From assembly GCA_027475525.1 (NCBI GenBank), contig JAMWFC010000122.1:1178001-1242000 (forward strand): 64,000 bases of DNA, read 5' to 3'. The notes under the pieces were generated by a model. It was not told the DNA's origin and did not search any database. It saw nothing but the letters and a program-made list of their open reading frames with translations. Source of the stretch: Macrolepiota albuminosa. Its lineage: Eukaryota > Basidiomycota > Agaricomycetes > Agaricales > Agaricaceae. How positions within the stretch are numbered: the first letter of the stretch is position 1; the number at the start of each line of letters is the position of its first letter. Positions 49,202 to 59,747 of the stretch are shown here, one piece after another. Both the position numbers and the translations under genes were made by a program.

Positions 49202-50213
49202 TGATGACACCCAAAGTTTGGTCAGTAACAAATATATCTATAGTGTTACCGTACCAATGGCTTGCGTTGGGCGCGCTATAAGTGTTGGGGGAGTTCCGGG
49301 CAGGTCCCAGAGAACGCGCCTGTGAAAAAGGTGTAAAGTCGGTAACGGGTGTCGGCAAGTGTAAGGCGCCAAGGCGAAGCGCCTAGGAAGAAGCGGTAAG
49401 TAAACACGGTAAGGTAAGCGGTAAGGACACAGTAAGCTTAGCGCAGTCTAAGCGTCGCTGATGCCTGCCGTAGCTGCAAGGCGCAAATAGGTCGAAGATT
49501 GGCGAGAGTCTGCAACTGCCGATGAATTCGACGTTGCCGACCGTAAATGAGATTTTGAGCGTAAGGGAGACTAAAGAAGTGGGAGCAGGAAACTCTGGTC
49601 GATTCTTGTTCCTATTGTACAAGTCGGTAAGTACTTTTATACTACAAAGAGTTCGCCGTCGCCAGTGGCCAAAGAGCGGTAAACTAGAAAATTTTATGAG
49701 GGGTAGCTCCAACTGTTTCAGATCCCTGCCGTCCATTCAAGACCCTTAGCGCCACCAGGCGGCAGATCGCGACGCTAAACCATCAATCCATCCCTCCTCT
49801 GTCTATCAACATACCTAAGCAGTGTCAGGCGCCAAATCGGTGGCGCTAAGCGATGTCAGCCGCCAAGGTCAAACGCCAAGCTGTCTGTTGGTTTTTGACA
49901 GATCATCAATCTTCTCGCTAAGCGCTGTCGTCAGTGACTGATGCCATCTGTCAGTTGTCATTCCTGCTGCCGTTGGCGCTATCATTGATGGGATCTGCTT
50001 CTTGCCGTGTCCGGCCATCGGGAATGGCCTAAAATAGGTAGAATGCGTGCGCCAAGTTCGGAACAAGTGCGGCAAGGTTTCCGGAGCCGTTGCCGAGCCT
50101 GCCGTTGATGCGCCTAACCTGTATAGGGTCCTATCAGGAACAAGTGCGGCAAGGTTTCCGGAGCCGTTGCCGAGCCTGCCGTTGATGCGCCTAACCTGTA
50201 TAGGGTCCTATCA
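49202..50213 (-). repeat. 5' LTR of element A (with duplicated end)
   Basis: The LTR proper is 49202-50136; 50137-50213 is an exact copy of its last 77 bases. Confidence 0.92.
50060..50213. repeat. Exact 77-bp tandem duplication (5 of 9), probable artefact
   Basis: Copies 50060-50136 and 50137-50213 at the outer end of the A 5' LTR. Confidence 0.92.
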
Positions 50214-51826
50214 GCGGACACCCCTAGCACGGACGACACGCTGTGCTACATCGACGAGCTCACACGTGGCAACAACGAACCACGTTCCATGCCCGTGCCC
50301 ATCCTGGTACCGCCCCCTACGTCAGCTCCAGCCCCTCCGGAACCCAACTTCCGCTGCGACTTCCTGCCCCACTTCGATCTGCGGAACCCCCCACGGCCTC
50401 CGATGCAAGCACGACCCTCCTGGGTCCCCCATGCAACCCAGCACCCGGCCCCCCTTGGATTGACCCGACACCACCGAACCCTCCCCGACCGCCTCTGCCA
50501 CCCCCGGCCGAGCCTCGAGGACGACCCCCAGGCCCCCCACCTCTGCCACCCCCTGCATGGAGACCCAGGCCTCCCCCTGGCAGGAACGAACCTTCCTGGG
50601 ACAATGGACCCCCCAGGCACGGACCCCCAGGTGAGCTACCTGGAGGAGGCCCTCCAGGCGGGTGGGGTCCTGCCCTCGGTGCCTTTCCTCCACAAGGAGG
50701 GGGGGGTAACCATTACTACTACTACTACAATGCCAGCCCCCCTCCCTGCAACGCTACCGGACCAGATGACGCTCGTGACGCCCTCGCCCACAAAGGACGT
50801 CTGGACATTCAAAAGCCCGACGCATTCACGGGCCGGGACCCCCAAAAATAGCATACATTCCTCACTCAGTGTCTTAATACGTTTCAGGTAAAACCACTCA
50901 CGTTTCAGGTTGACAGCTCCCGGGTGGCCTTTGCCGCCTTGTACTTCCAGGAGATCGCCTTCGACTATTACACGGCCCTCATCCAGTTCGATCTCAACAA
51001 CCTGGCACTCTCCCGCTGGCAAGCCTTCGTCAACGAGTTCTCCGGGAAATTCGGGATCTATGACACAGTGGCCAAAGCTGAGGACAACCTCTTCAACCTC
51101 CGGATGCGCTCTGAAGAACGTTTCACTACCTTCATCGTACATTTTGAGAAGGAAGCTTACGAGACAGGTTGGAACTACAGCGCCCTCCGGTACGCCCTCC
51201 GCCGTGCCCTGCCGCAACGTATCAAGGACGTCCTCCGACTCGTCCCGAAACAACCCTCCTACGACAGATACAAGGCCCTCGTCATGCAGATCGACCAGCG
51301 CTACTGGGAAGATCACAGCGAGTACTCAAACTCCCGACCCCCCTGGAACCCTAGGGGAGGACCCCCATGGCCCTCCAGCGAAGCCCCCAACCCCCAAGTC
51401 CGAAACCCTGGTTCCCCCACGTTTCCTGGTGGCCAACCCCCAGTGAGTCGTGGCCCGCCCAATACTAACACCGGCAGCAGCGCCCATCCCCAGGCCCAAC
51501 TCAACGCCGCCGTGGCCGCCAACGACCCAGGCAACGTGCCAGACCCCGAGGAACCCCCAGAAGACTCTGAAGACCCCGACTTCACCGACAAACAGGACAA
51601 AGAAGCCCTCCAGGCCAACCGGCTCTCGAAGAAGGGGCGACCCTGGGTTGAGGTCCTGAGGGATGTGCAGGAACGACGGAGAAGGGAGGGTATCTGTATA
51701 CTCTGTGGTGAGAAAGACCATTTCATCTCCGAGTGCCTCCAACGACAGGTCATGGGACGTGCCACCTGGACCTTCAAAGGGGAGGACGCCACCTACGAGT
51801 ATTCGAAAAACGACCCAGCGATTTAG
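50214..51826 (+). pseudogene. Element D Gag, C-terminal part (capsid and zinc knuckle)
   Basis: Continues the Gag N-terminal part at 35562-36639. A Pro/Gly-rich linker includes a run of five Tyr (NHYYYYYN). Capsid-like domain: KPDAFTGRDPQK, a TAG where the family has Trp, then HTFLTQCLNTF, FAALYFQEIAFDYYTALI, WQAFVNEFSGKFG, EERFTTFIVHFEKEAYETGW. One CCHC knuckle [14 protein letters not shown] (x2-x4-x4). It ends SKNDPAI at 51826, overlapping pol in the -1 frame once the nearby 77-bp duplication is discounted. Confidence 0.85.
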
Positions 51827-51929
51827 ACCCAGAAGACGCCCTAAATCGTGGAATCAACCCCGACATCTTCTCCGCCCCGGTCTCACATCTTCACTCCACG
51901 ACACTCATACAGGACACCTTCACGGCTTA

Positions 51930-52083
51930 TTTACCCTCCCACTCTTCACACTCCCTCCTCCTCAAAACCCGCCTCACCCCCTCCGGAACCCCCCTCGACA
52001 CCCTCGTTTACCCTCCCACTCTTCACACTCCCTCCTCCTCAAAACCCGCCTCACCCCCTCCGGAACCCCCCTCGACACCCTCG
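51930..52083. repeat. Exact 77-bp tandem duplication (6 of 9), probable artefact
   Basis: Copies 51930-52006 and 52007-52083, just upstream of the protease DSG. Confidence 0.92.
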
Positions 52084-54013
52084 TTGACAGTGGCACCACT
52101 GACAACTTCATCGACGAAGCATGGTCTACCTTCGCCCCGGAACCCGCTCAGCAACTCCCGGTCCTGGTATGGCTCTGCCTCTTCGACGGAGACGCCTCTA
52201 CGGCAGGAGACATCACTCACTTCGTGCGTATGCCTGTTACTTTCGCCAATGGACAGACTCACACCTTCCGGATGTTGATAACCAAACTCCACCCTTCCAC
52301 ACCCCTGGTCCTAGGACTCCCGTGGCTCCAAGACACCAACCCCCGCATCGATTGGCGACATCTTACCCTTCACCTGACCCAGGACCCAATGCCTGACGAC
52401 CAGCAACTTCTCTTCGACATCTCCCACTCTCCTGATCCCACCCCAAAGGACAGACCCCCACCACCCCCCGGACTCCAGTCCTGCTCGTCCTGGTCCTTTA
52501 TCATCAATGCCAGGCTGGACGGCGCCCCAGGACCAATATCGGCCCTCATCAACAGCGGAGCCACCGGAGTTTTCATCAGCGATGCCCTCGACCTCTCCCA
52601 CGACTCCCTCGACCAGCCCCTCCGCCTGCAACGCCTCGACGGCATCCCCTCCTCCTCTGGCCCCATCCAGAGGTCTCACTTGGGACGCGTGACTCTGGAC
52701 AACGACTACGAGTTCATCTCCGACTTCCTGGTCATGCGACTTCACGAATCGACCCTGATGGTACTGGGACTACCCTGGCTGCACGACATGAACCCCGACA
52801 TCAATTGGAGAACACTCACCATGACCTTCCCAGGACCCAAAGACCACCCCTCAACCACCGTGCATCTCCGGGCCCTAGGAAGTGACCCAATGCCCGACAC
52901 TCCCGGGATGACTGCTGCACCACCCATGCCCGCCCAAAACTGCAAGGCCCCTGATCGACCCCCAAACATTCCTCGGAACAAGTACAAAGGGCCGAACTAC
53001 CCCGCCCGGTCTCAGACACGCGTCACACCTGCTCTGGCCGATGCATCCGCGACCCCGATCGACCTGAACACACTCGACATTAGGATCATTGGGGCCGTCC
53101 CCTTCGCCCGCCTCATAAAGGATGGAACTCCCACGTTTCAGCTACACACCTCGCCTTCTCTCCCAGAAGAACATCTACGAGGGGACGTTATTCCCCCGGA
53201 AAAGAAAACTGAGGAGCAAATCCTCCGACAAGTAGTTCTCCCAGAGTATCACGAGTTTGCTGACGTATTCTCCGAAGGAGACGCCAAGGAGATTCCCCCT
53301 CACCGCCCCTATGACCATACCATCAACCTCGAGGAAGGAGCCGCCCCCCCTTTGGGCAAGGTGTACAACATGTCGGAGGTCAAACTCCGGGCCCTCAAGG
53401 ACTACCTCGATGAAATGCTTGGTAAGGGATTCATCCGACCCTCCGCCTCCGCCACCGGAGCCCCGGTTCTATTCGCCAAGAAGAAGGACGGCTTGCTCCG
53501 ACTCTGTGTCGACTACCGGGAACTCAATAAGATCACCAAGAAGAACCGCTACCCGCTCCCACTCATTGGCAACCTGGTCGATTGACTCCGCAGTGCCAAG
53601 CTTTACACAAAGATTGACCTTCGCTCCAGTTACAACAATGTTTGCATCGCCCTGGGACACGAGTGGAAAACTGGGTTCTGCATGCGGTATGGTCTGTTTG
53701 AGTACCTTGTGATGCCTTTCGGAATAACTAACTCCCCCGCCACGTTCCAATCCTTCATGAACGACATCTTCCACGACATGAGCGACGTCTTTGTAATTGT
53801 CTACCTGGACGACATCCTCATCTATTCCGACTTGCAGGAGGACCACCAGAAACATGTCCAGCAAGTCCTCAAACGCCTCCAGGAGCACAACCTCCACGCT
53901 AAGCCTGAGAAGTGTTCATTCCACACGGAAGAGGTTGAGTATCTTGGCGTCATAGTATCTCCAAATGGCATTCGCATGGACCCCCACAAGGTCGAAGCCA
54001 TCGTCAACTGGCC

Positions 54014-54167
54014 GCAGCCCCGGAACGTCAAGGAAGTACAATCCTTCTTGGGTTTTGCTAATTTCTACCAGAGGTTCATAGATAACTACTGCAGCCCCGG
54101 AACGTCAAGGAAGTACAATCCTTCTTGGGTTTTGCTAATTTCTACCAGAGGTTCATAGATAACTACT
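54014..54167. repeat. Exact 77-bp tandem duplication (7 of 9), probable artefact
   Basis: Copies 54014-54090 and 54091-54167, in the RT thumb (FLGFANFYQRFIDNY), ending at the border of a solo LTR. Confidence 0.92.
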
Positions 54168-54903
54168 GTCATGACCCCTCCCCTCCGGGCCCACCCTGGG
54201 ACCCTCCCTCCGACCCCACAGGACACGCCCCGCCATCACGACCGCCGACACCGCCATCATGCGCATCAAGGACTGCCATCAGCCGCCACCAGCCCCGATC
54301 AACGATCGGATCACGCGACTCGTTCTCGGCCATCACACATCACGCATCACAACCCCCTCCGCGCCAATTGATCGTGTGCCCCACATGCGCAATCCAGGTA
54401 TTCAGTCCCTGCCCGCTACTCAATGACTCCCGGAACCCATCCCAGACACCCCGGAACCCCGAGACCCGGCCCTGTAGGTACTTATAACATAGTTCCCTGT
54501 TGTATTCGCTAGTCTTGATATTACACTGCTTGCACTGTTTTCACTTGGTTACTTGAATTGTTGCGTGCCCTTTATTTAACTGGTACGCATTGACTGGCAC
54601 GCTTGACTGGCACGCTTGAATACTCGCGTGCTCTAAGATTGGTACGCACTTCGCGACTTTAATTTACTAACTTGGTCTCGTCTTAGAACCTCCGGTTCAC
54701 GACTCGACCCACACCCGAACTCCCCAGCTACCCACCCCCCAAAACCCCTGGACCAAGTCCCCTCTCCCAGGATTCCCCTGTCCGCGTCTTGAACCCCAGA
54801 GTCCTAGCCCTGGAGTTCCAGACACCCGAGTATCTGTGGGTCAAGTCCGCATTGTAAGGGCGATTGCTTTCCTGAAAAGCCCCCGACTCAGCGGAACCTG
54901 ACA
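54167..54903 (+). repeat. Solo LTR of family D inside D pol
   Basis: TGTCATGACC..GGAACCTGACA flanked by actac (54162-54166 and 54904-54908). Removal restores FIDNYSGITKPLNRLT in frame. Confidence 0.92.
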
Positions 54904-56561
54904 ACTACTCCGGTATCACAAAACCCCTCAACCGGCTCACGTGTAAGGACGTTGCCTGGAACTGGGACAGTAAGTGCCAGAATGTCTTTAACCTGCTCAA
55001 GGAGGCTTTCATGGCCGCCCCCGTACTCCGGCACTACAACCTGGCTCTCCCAATTATCCTGGAATGTGACGCCTCTGACTACGCCATCGCCAGGATTCTC
55101 TCGCAGATGGGGCCTGATGGCGGGGAGCCCTAGCCAGTTGCCTTCTACACCCGGTCCATGATCGACGCCGAGCTCAACTACGACATCTATGACAAGGAGC
55201 TCCTCGCCATCGTCGAAGCCTTCAAACAATGGTGAGCCTACCTCGAGGGAGCCTGGCACTGGATTCAGGTCTACTCGGATCACAACAACCTGCAGTACTT
55301 CACCATGACCAAGCAACTTAGTCAACGGCAGGCCTGATGGTCCGAGGTTCTCTCAGAATACAACTTCACGATCCAGTACCGCCTGGGACGACTTGGAGCT
55401 AAACCCGATGCTCTCACCCGTTGACAGGACGTCTATTCCAAGAAGTCATTCGAGGCAGAACGCAATGCGTTCATTCATCGCGTGGTGATCCCTCCCAAAC
55501 ATCTGAATGCCGTACTGATCTTAAACGACGAAGGAACCCTGAGCCAGATCCGCCGTGCCCCCCGAGACAAGTACTTCACTGATCACGACCCCTGCAAACC
55601 CCCCAACGGAACCGACCAGGACCCCGCCTTCTCCTTGTCCCCCAACGAAAAACTCCTCCTCCGGGACGGCCGCATCTACGTCCCGGATCACGCCCAACTC
55701 TGCTACGATGTCCTCTACCAACACCACGACCACAAGCTCCGGGGACACCCTGGAATACGTAAGACCCTCCAGCTTATCTCCTGGACTTACTTTTGGCCAG
55801 GGTTGAAGAAGGACGTGACCTGTTACATTCGATCATGCAAATTCTGCCTCCAGGCCAAGGTCCCCCGACACTGACCATACGGACTCCTGAAACTCCTGCT
55901 GGTCAGGTGACGCCCCTGGTCCTCCGTATCCCTAGACCACATCGTCGAACTCCCGGAATCTGAAGGGTTCAATGCCATTCTCGTTGATGTGTGTAGGCTA
56001 ACCAAACAGGGCATCTTCCTACCCTGCCACACCACGCATACCGCCCCGGACTTTGCCAGGCTGTTCCTCAAGCACGTCTTTGCCAAATACGGCCTCCCAG
56101 ACGACATCGTCTCCGACCGCGGCCCCCTTTTTGTGTCCAAGTTTTGGACTTCCCTGTGTAAGGCACTTGAAGTGAAGACTAACCTCTCTACCACCTACCA
56201 CCCTGAAACCAACGGCCAAACCAAAAGGGTCAATCAGTCTCTTGAGCAGTACCTCCGACTGTATGTCAACTACTTGCAGGACGACTTGCGTGCCGAGCTT
56301 CCCCTGGCCGAGTTTACCTACAACAACACGCTGCACTCTGCCACTGGGGTGTCCCCCTTCTTTGCCAACAAAGGGTACCACCCCCAACTGACGCTCTCGC
56401 TCCGGGACATCCCGTCGCATGCCACCCACGAGGTCGCCCGGGATCTCCAGTCCCTCCACAAGTTTCTCTGGGAGGAGATCGACACCGCAAACCAGGCCTA
56501 TGCGAAACATGCCGACTGGAAACAGGAAGACACCCCCGACTGGGCCCCTGGGACAAAGGTA

Positions 56562-56715
56562 TGGTTAGATCGACGCCACCTCTGCACCCGCCGGCCCTCC
56601 CCAAAACTCGATCACAAGCGCCTCGGCCCGTTCAAAATTGGTTAGATCGACGCCACCTCTGCACCCGCCGGCCCTCCCCAAAACTCGATCACAAGCGCCT
56701 CGGCCCGTTCAAAAT
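56562..56715. repeat. Exact 77-bp tandem duplication (8 of 9), probable artefact
   Basis: Copies 56562-56638 and 56639-56715, after the integrase core. Confidence 0.92.
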
Positions 56716-56832
56716 ATTGAAGAAGGTCTCATCCCACGCCTACAAGATTGAGCTTCAAAACTCGATCACAAGCGCCTCGGCCCGTTCAAAATATTGAAGA
56801 AGGTCTCATCCCACGCCTACAAGATTGAGCTT
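56679..56832. repeat. Exact 77-bp tandem duplication (9 of 9), probable artefact
   Basis: Copies 56679-56755 and 56756-56832, overlapping the previous one. Confidence 0.92.
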
Positions 56833-57159
56833 CCCCCGGGACTAAAAGGTCTGCACCCAGTATTCCACGTCCGCCTCTTAGAACGACACCTCCTGGATCC
56901 CTTCCCCGAACGATGCCCCGAGCCCCCTCCCCTGGTCGAGGTCGAGGACAAGTACTACTACAAAGTTGAAGACATCCTTGACTCCCGGAATATTTGTGGA
57001 CGACCCCACTTCCTCGTACGGTGGAAGGGATACAGCCCAGAAGACGACACTTGGGAACCACGCCGAAACCTCGAGGGCGTCCTCGACAAACTCCAGGACT
57101 TCCAACAACAGCACCCAGGAAACAACCTTCCCAGGCGCAGGACTTACAGACAGCAGTAG

Positions 57160-57473
57160 TGGGCGTAACCCCCACCTCTGGGCTCAGTAGGGATTCAACT
57201 CCCATGTATACTTTCTGCTTTCCCTTTCTAGATCTTACTCTTTTTTAGTACCTTTTTGTAGTAGTGTCCCAGAGTCTGGGCAAGGTGTTCTCCCAGTTTC
57301 TTTCACCCCCCTTACTCACATTTCCCGTTGACCTCAGGAGACCAAGTATATACATTTTTCTACAGTTACAATATTTACGGTATCAGGCCAGAACAAGAAA
57401 CGACAGGCGAATGAAGACAAGAAAAAGAAAAAGAAGACTACCGGCCCTTGCTCCCTCCCTCCCCTGGCCAGCC
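57160..57473. other. Spacer between D pol and the antisense gene
   Basis: Pol ends at 57159 on plus and the antisense gene ends near 57474 on minus, so the two are tail to tail. No other feature seen. Confidence 0.5.
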
Positions 57474-58891
57474 TCAGAACCCCTCCCCCATCCCCGCCGG
57501 ACCATGCTCCCGCAGTACCTCCTCCGTCAACTGCTCCCAGGACGGGAGAGGCTTACCCTTGTCCAGGACCCTTTCAAACCAAGAGCCGGGGGCGGGCACG
57601 TTCCTCCGCCGGTGTGCCAACACCACCCACCCCAGCAAATCGAGGCCCCGCTCCATCCCGGGGGTTGTCACCTCTGGGCACTGCCCCTCCTGCAGTGCCG
57701 TGAGTGCCGCAGCTGCCTCGTCCAGGAGCAGACGGTGCTCCTGGGCCCAGCCTGTGGGTGTCAGTAGGACGCCAAGTCTGGGGGAGGAAACACTCACTCA
57801 GCAAGGCCATGCGGGCGACCACCACATCCCAATGCACAGCCTCCACCAGCCCCTCTGGGAACCCCACTCCCTGCCCCAACCTCGCCCTCCGCTTCCCCCC
57901 GAGTGACCCTGGCCCCCTCCAGATCTCGGAGCATGGCCTCCTGATCCCCTTATCAGAGCGCCCCCCACACCTCTCCTGGCTCTCCCCGGCCCGGGTCACA
58001 CGGCGCGTGATAAGGACCATGGGCCGGCCCCGGCCCCCCCGCTCCCCGAACCTCCTGGACCCGCTGCGGCCACCCCTCCCACCGGCTCCATCACCTCCCC
58101 CACCGGCTCCACCATCCAGTCTCGCTCCTCGACCCCCATCCTCCGGGTGACCCCCCCAGTGGCCACCCCTGCTCCTGAGAGACATAGCAGGCCCTCCACA
58201 GTGCCAACACAGAACATCGCTCGTGGTTGAGGCGGCACGCCTCACACACGGACGTGTCCTGGCGGGACGAGGGACCCGGGACCTTGAACAGGCAGGGGAC
58301 CACCCGCCAAGCACAGTGCAGATACTATGCCAGAGTCAGCAACGAGACCTGAGGTAAGACAGCACTCACTGGTCCATTGCCTACGCACCAGGCGTGGGGA
58401 GGTAGACCCTGGGGCCTCTCCAGGGCCTCTCCAAACTGCTCCTGCATTGCATCTGCCCATGCAATACGTTGATCCTCCAGGACCTCGGATACGGCCCCTA
58501 TTGCCATCCCGGAACGACGAAAGCGGGGGGTGGGCAGTCTAGGGTGGGGAGGGAGTTGAGGACAGGGAGGGTGGACAGTCATCCACGCAAAGGTAGGCGC
58601 GGGACAACTCGGGCGGGACTCCAGGAGGGCACTAGGGCCCGCATTGGGAGCAGGCTCCAGGTGCTGACTGGGACCCGCTTCCGGGACGGGATTACTGAGT
58701 TGTTCTGGAATAGGAAGGTCAGCTGAGACAGGTGGACAACGCGGGAAGCACTCACGTTGCCGAACAAGCTCCGCCACACACTCCTGGTTGAGGCGAGCTC
58801 GGTACTGTGTGTCCCGGGCTTCCCAGGCCATGAGGGGCGTGACCTCGTTAGTGTGTGGAGGTGTTGGGGAATGTGTCGGTGTACGCGACAT
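57474..58891 (-). pseudogene. Antisense accessory gene of element D (Cys-cluster protein, probably broken)
   Basis: Starts MSRTPTHSPTPPHTNEV at 58891. Exon 1 runs to about GVGNGP-like VGNGP at 58369; a GTGAGT..CATAG intron joins it to YLHCAWRVVPCLFK and the cluster CEACRLNHERC (CxxCx6C). The C-terminal part reads EHRLLLDEAAAALTALQEGQ and LPSWEQLTEEVLREHG, helical, ending near 57474. Between these parts the frame changes at least once without a good intron, so it may be damaged or my splice model incomplete. Position and orientation match the antisense gene of element A, although the proteins are only weakly alike. Confidence 0.6.
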
Positions 58892-59004
58892 GGTTGAGTT
58901 TGACGGTAAAATTTTTTTTCGATACGTGGCAGGTCAGGTGCCAGATCCCATGGTTGGACCCCGGTCCGGACCACTGACTACGCGCGCCTTGGAGGGTCTC
59001 GGCG

Positions 59005-59747
59005 CTGAGGGGGGGGGGTGATGTCACGACCCCTCCCCTTCGGACCCACCCCGGGACACCCCCGGAACACCATCTGGGACCCTCCCTCCAACCCCACAGG
59101 ACATGCCCCGCCATCACGACTACCGACACCGCCATCATGCGCATCAAGGACTGCCATCAGCCACCACCAGCCCCGATCAACGATTGGATCACATGCATCA
59201 CGCATCATGGCTCCCTCCACGCCAATTGATTGCGTGCCCCACATGCACGATCCCGGTATACAGTCTCTGCCCGCTACTCAATGACCCCCAGAATCCATCC
59301 CAGACACCCCAGAACCCCGAGACCCGGTCCCGTAGTACTTATAGCATAGTCCCCCATTGTATTCGTTAGTTTTGATATTACACTGTTACACTGTTTACGT
59401 TTGCTTTACTTGGATTGTTGCATGCCCTCTGTTTGACTGGTACGCATTGACTGGCACGCTTGACTGGCACGCTTGGATAATCACATGCTCTAAGACTGGT
59501 ACGCACTTCAAGACTTTAATTTACTAACTTGGTCTCGTCTTAGAACCCCCGGTTCACGACTTGACCCCCACCCGAATCCCCCAACTACTCACAACCCAAA
59601 ACTCCCAGACCAAGTCCCCCCTCCCGGGACTGCCCCTGTCCGCGTCTTGAATCCTGGAGTTCCAGACACCCAAGTATCCATAGGTTAAGTCCGCATCGTA
59701 AGGGTGATTGCTTTCCCGGAAAGCCCCCGACTCAGCGGAACCTGACA
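59005..59747 (+). repeat. Polypurine tract and 3' LTR of element D
   Basis: A G-run (GCTGAGGGGGGGGGGTGA type) lies just before 59022. LTR 59022-59747 ends TGACA, followed by TSD gtcag. Confidence 0.9.

Larger units (their letters stand above)
36640..50213 (-). mobile_element. Element A: recent full-length Gypsy with antisense gene
   Basis: Direct LTRs 36640-37574 and 49202-50136 (935 bases each, roughly 98-99 percent identical by eye), TGATAGG..GTCATCA on the minus strand. Flanks gtgg (left) and gcgg (right) look like a 4-bp TSD with one CpG transition. On minus: PBS, gag, protease, RT-RNase H, integrase. On plus, between pol and the 3' LTR: a spliced antisense gene. It contains a solo LTR (46181-47255) and another insertion (about 40208-41590). 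Confidence 0.93.
51733..57159 (+). pseudogene. Element D Pol: protease, RT, RNase H, integrase, chromodomain
   Basis: Protease [60 protein letters not shown]; RNase [34 protein letters not shown]; integrase zinc part CYIRSCKFC, core VDVCRLTKQ, VSDRGPLFVSKFW, YHPETNGQTKR; C-terminal chromodomain [28 protein letters not shown] at about 56970-57100. Stops: TGA at 53583-53585 (LVD stop LRSAK), 55232, 55335, 55423 and 55872, each where the family has Arg (CGA), plus a TAG near 55131. Interrupted by a solo LTR (54167-54903) and by 77-bp duplications at 51930, 54014, 56562 and 56679. Removing the last two restores one frame from integrase into the chromodomain. Confidence 0.93.
34806..59747 (+). mobile_element. 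Element D: chromodomain Ty3/Gypsy (chromovirus) containing element A
   Basis: Identical-length LTRs (34806-35531 and 59022-59747, 726 bases each, TGTCA..TGACA) flanked by gtcag on both sides. Order: gag, protease, RT, RNase H, integrase with chromodomain, then a 1.9-kb 3' region with an antisense gene. Its gag is interrupted by element A (36640-50213) and its pol by a solo LTR of its own family. Several stops are CGA to TGA changes. Confidence 0.93.

Noticed and set aside
50246..50891. Pro/Gly-rich frames on both strands
   Set aside because: They are shadows of the low-complexity Pro/Gly linker of D Gag.
54100..54170. Real duplication of the RT thumb region
   Set aside because: Exactly 77 bases and identical to the preceding copy, like the other probable artefacts.
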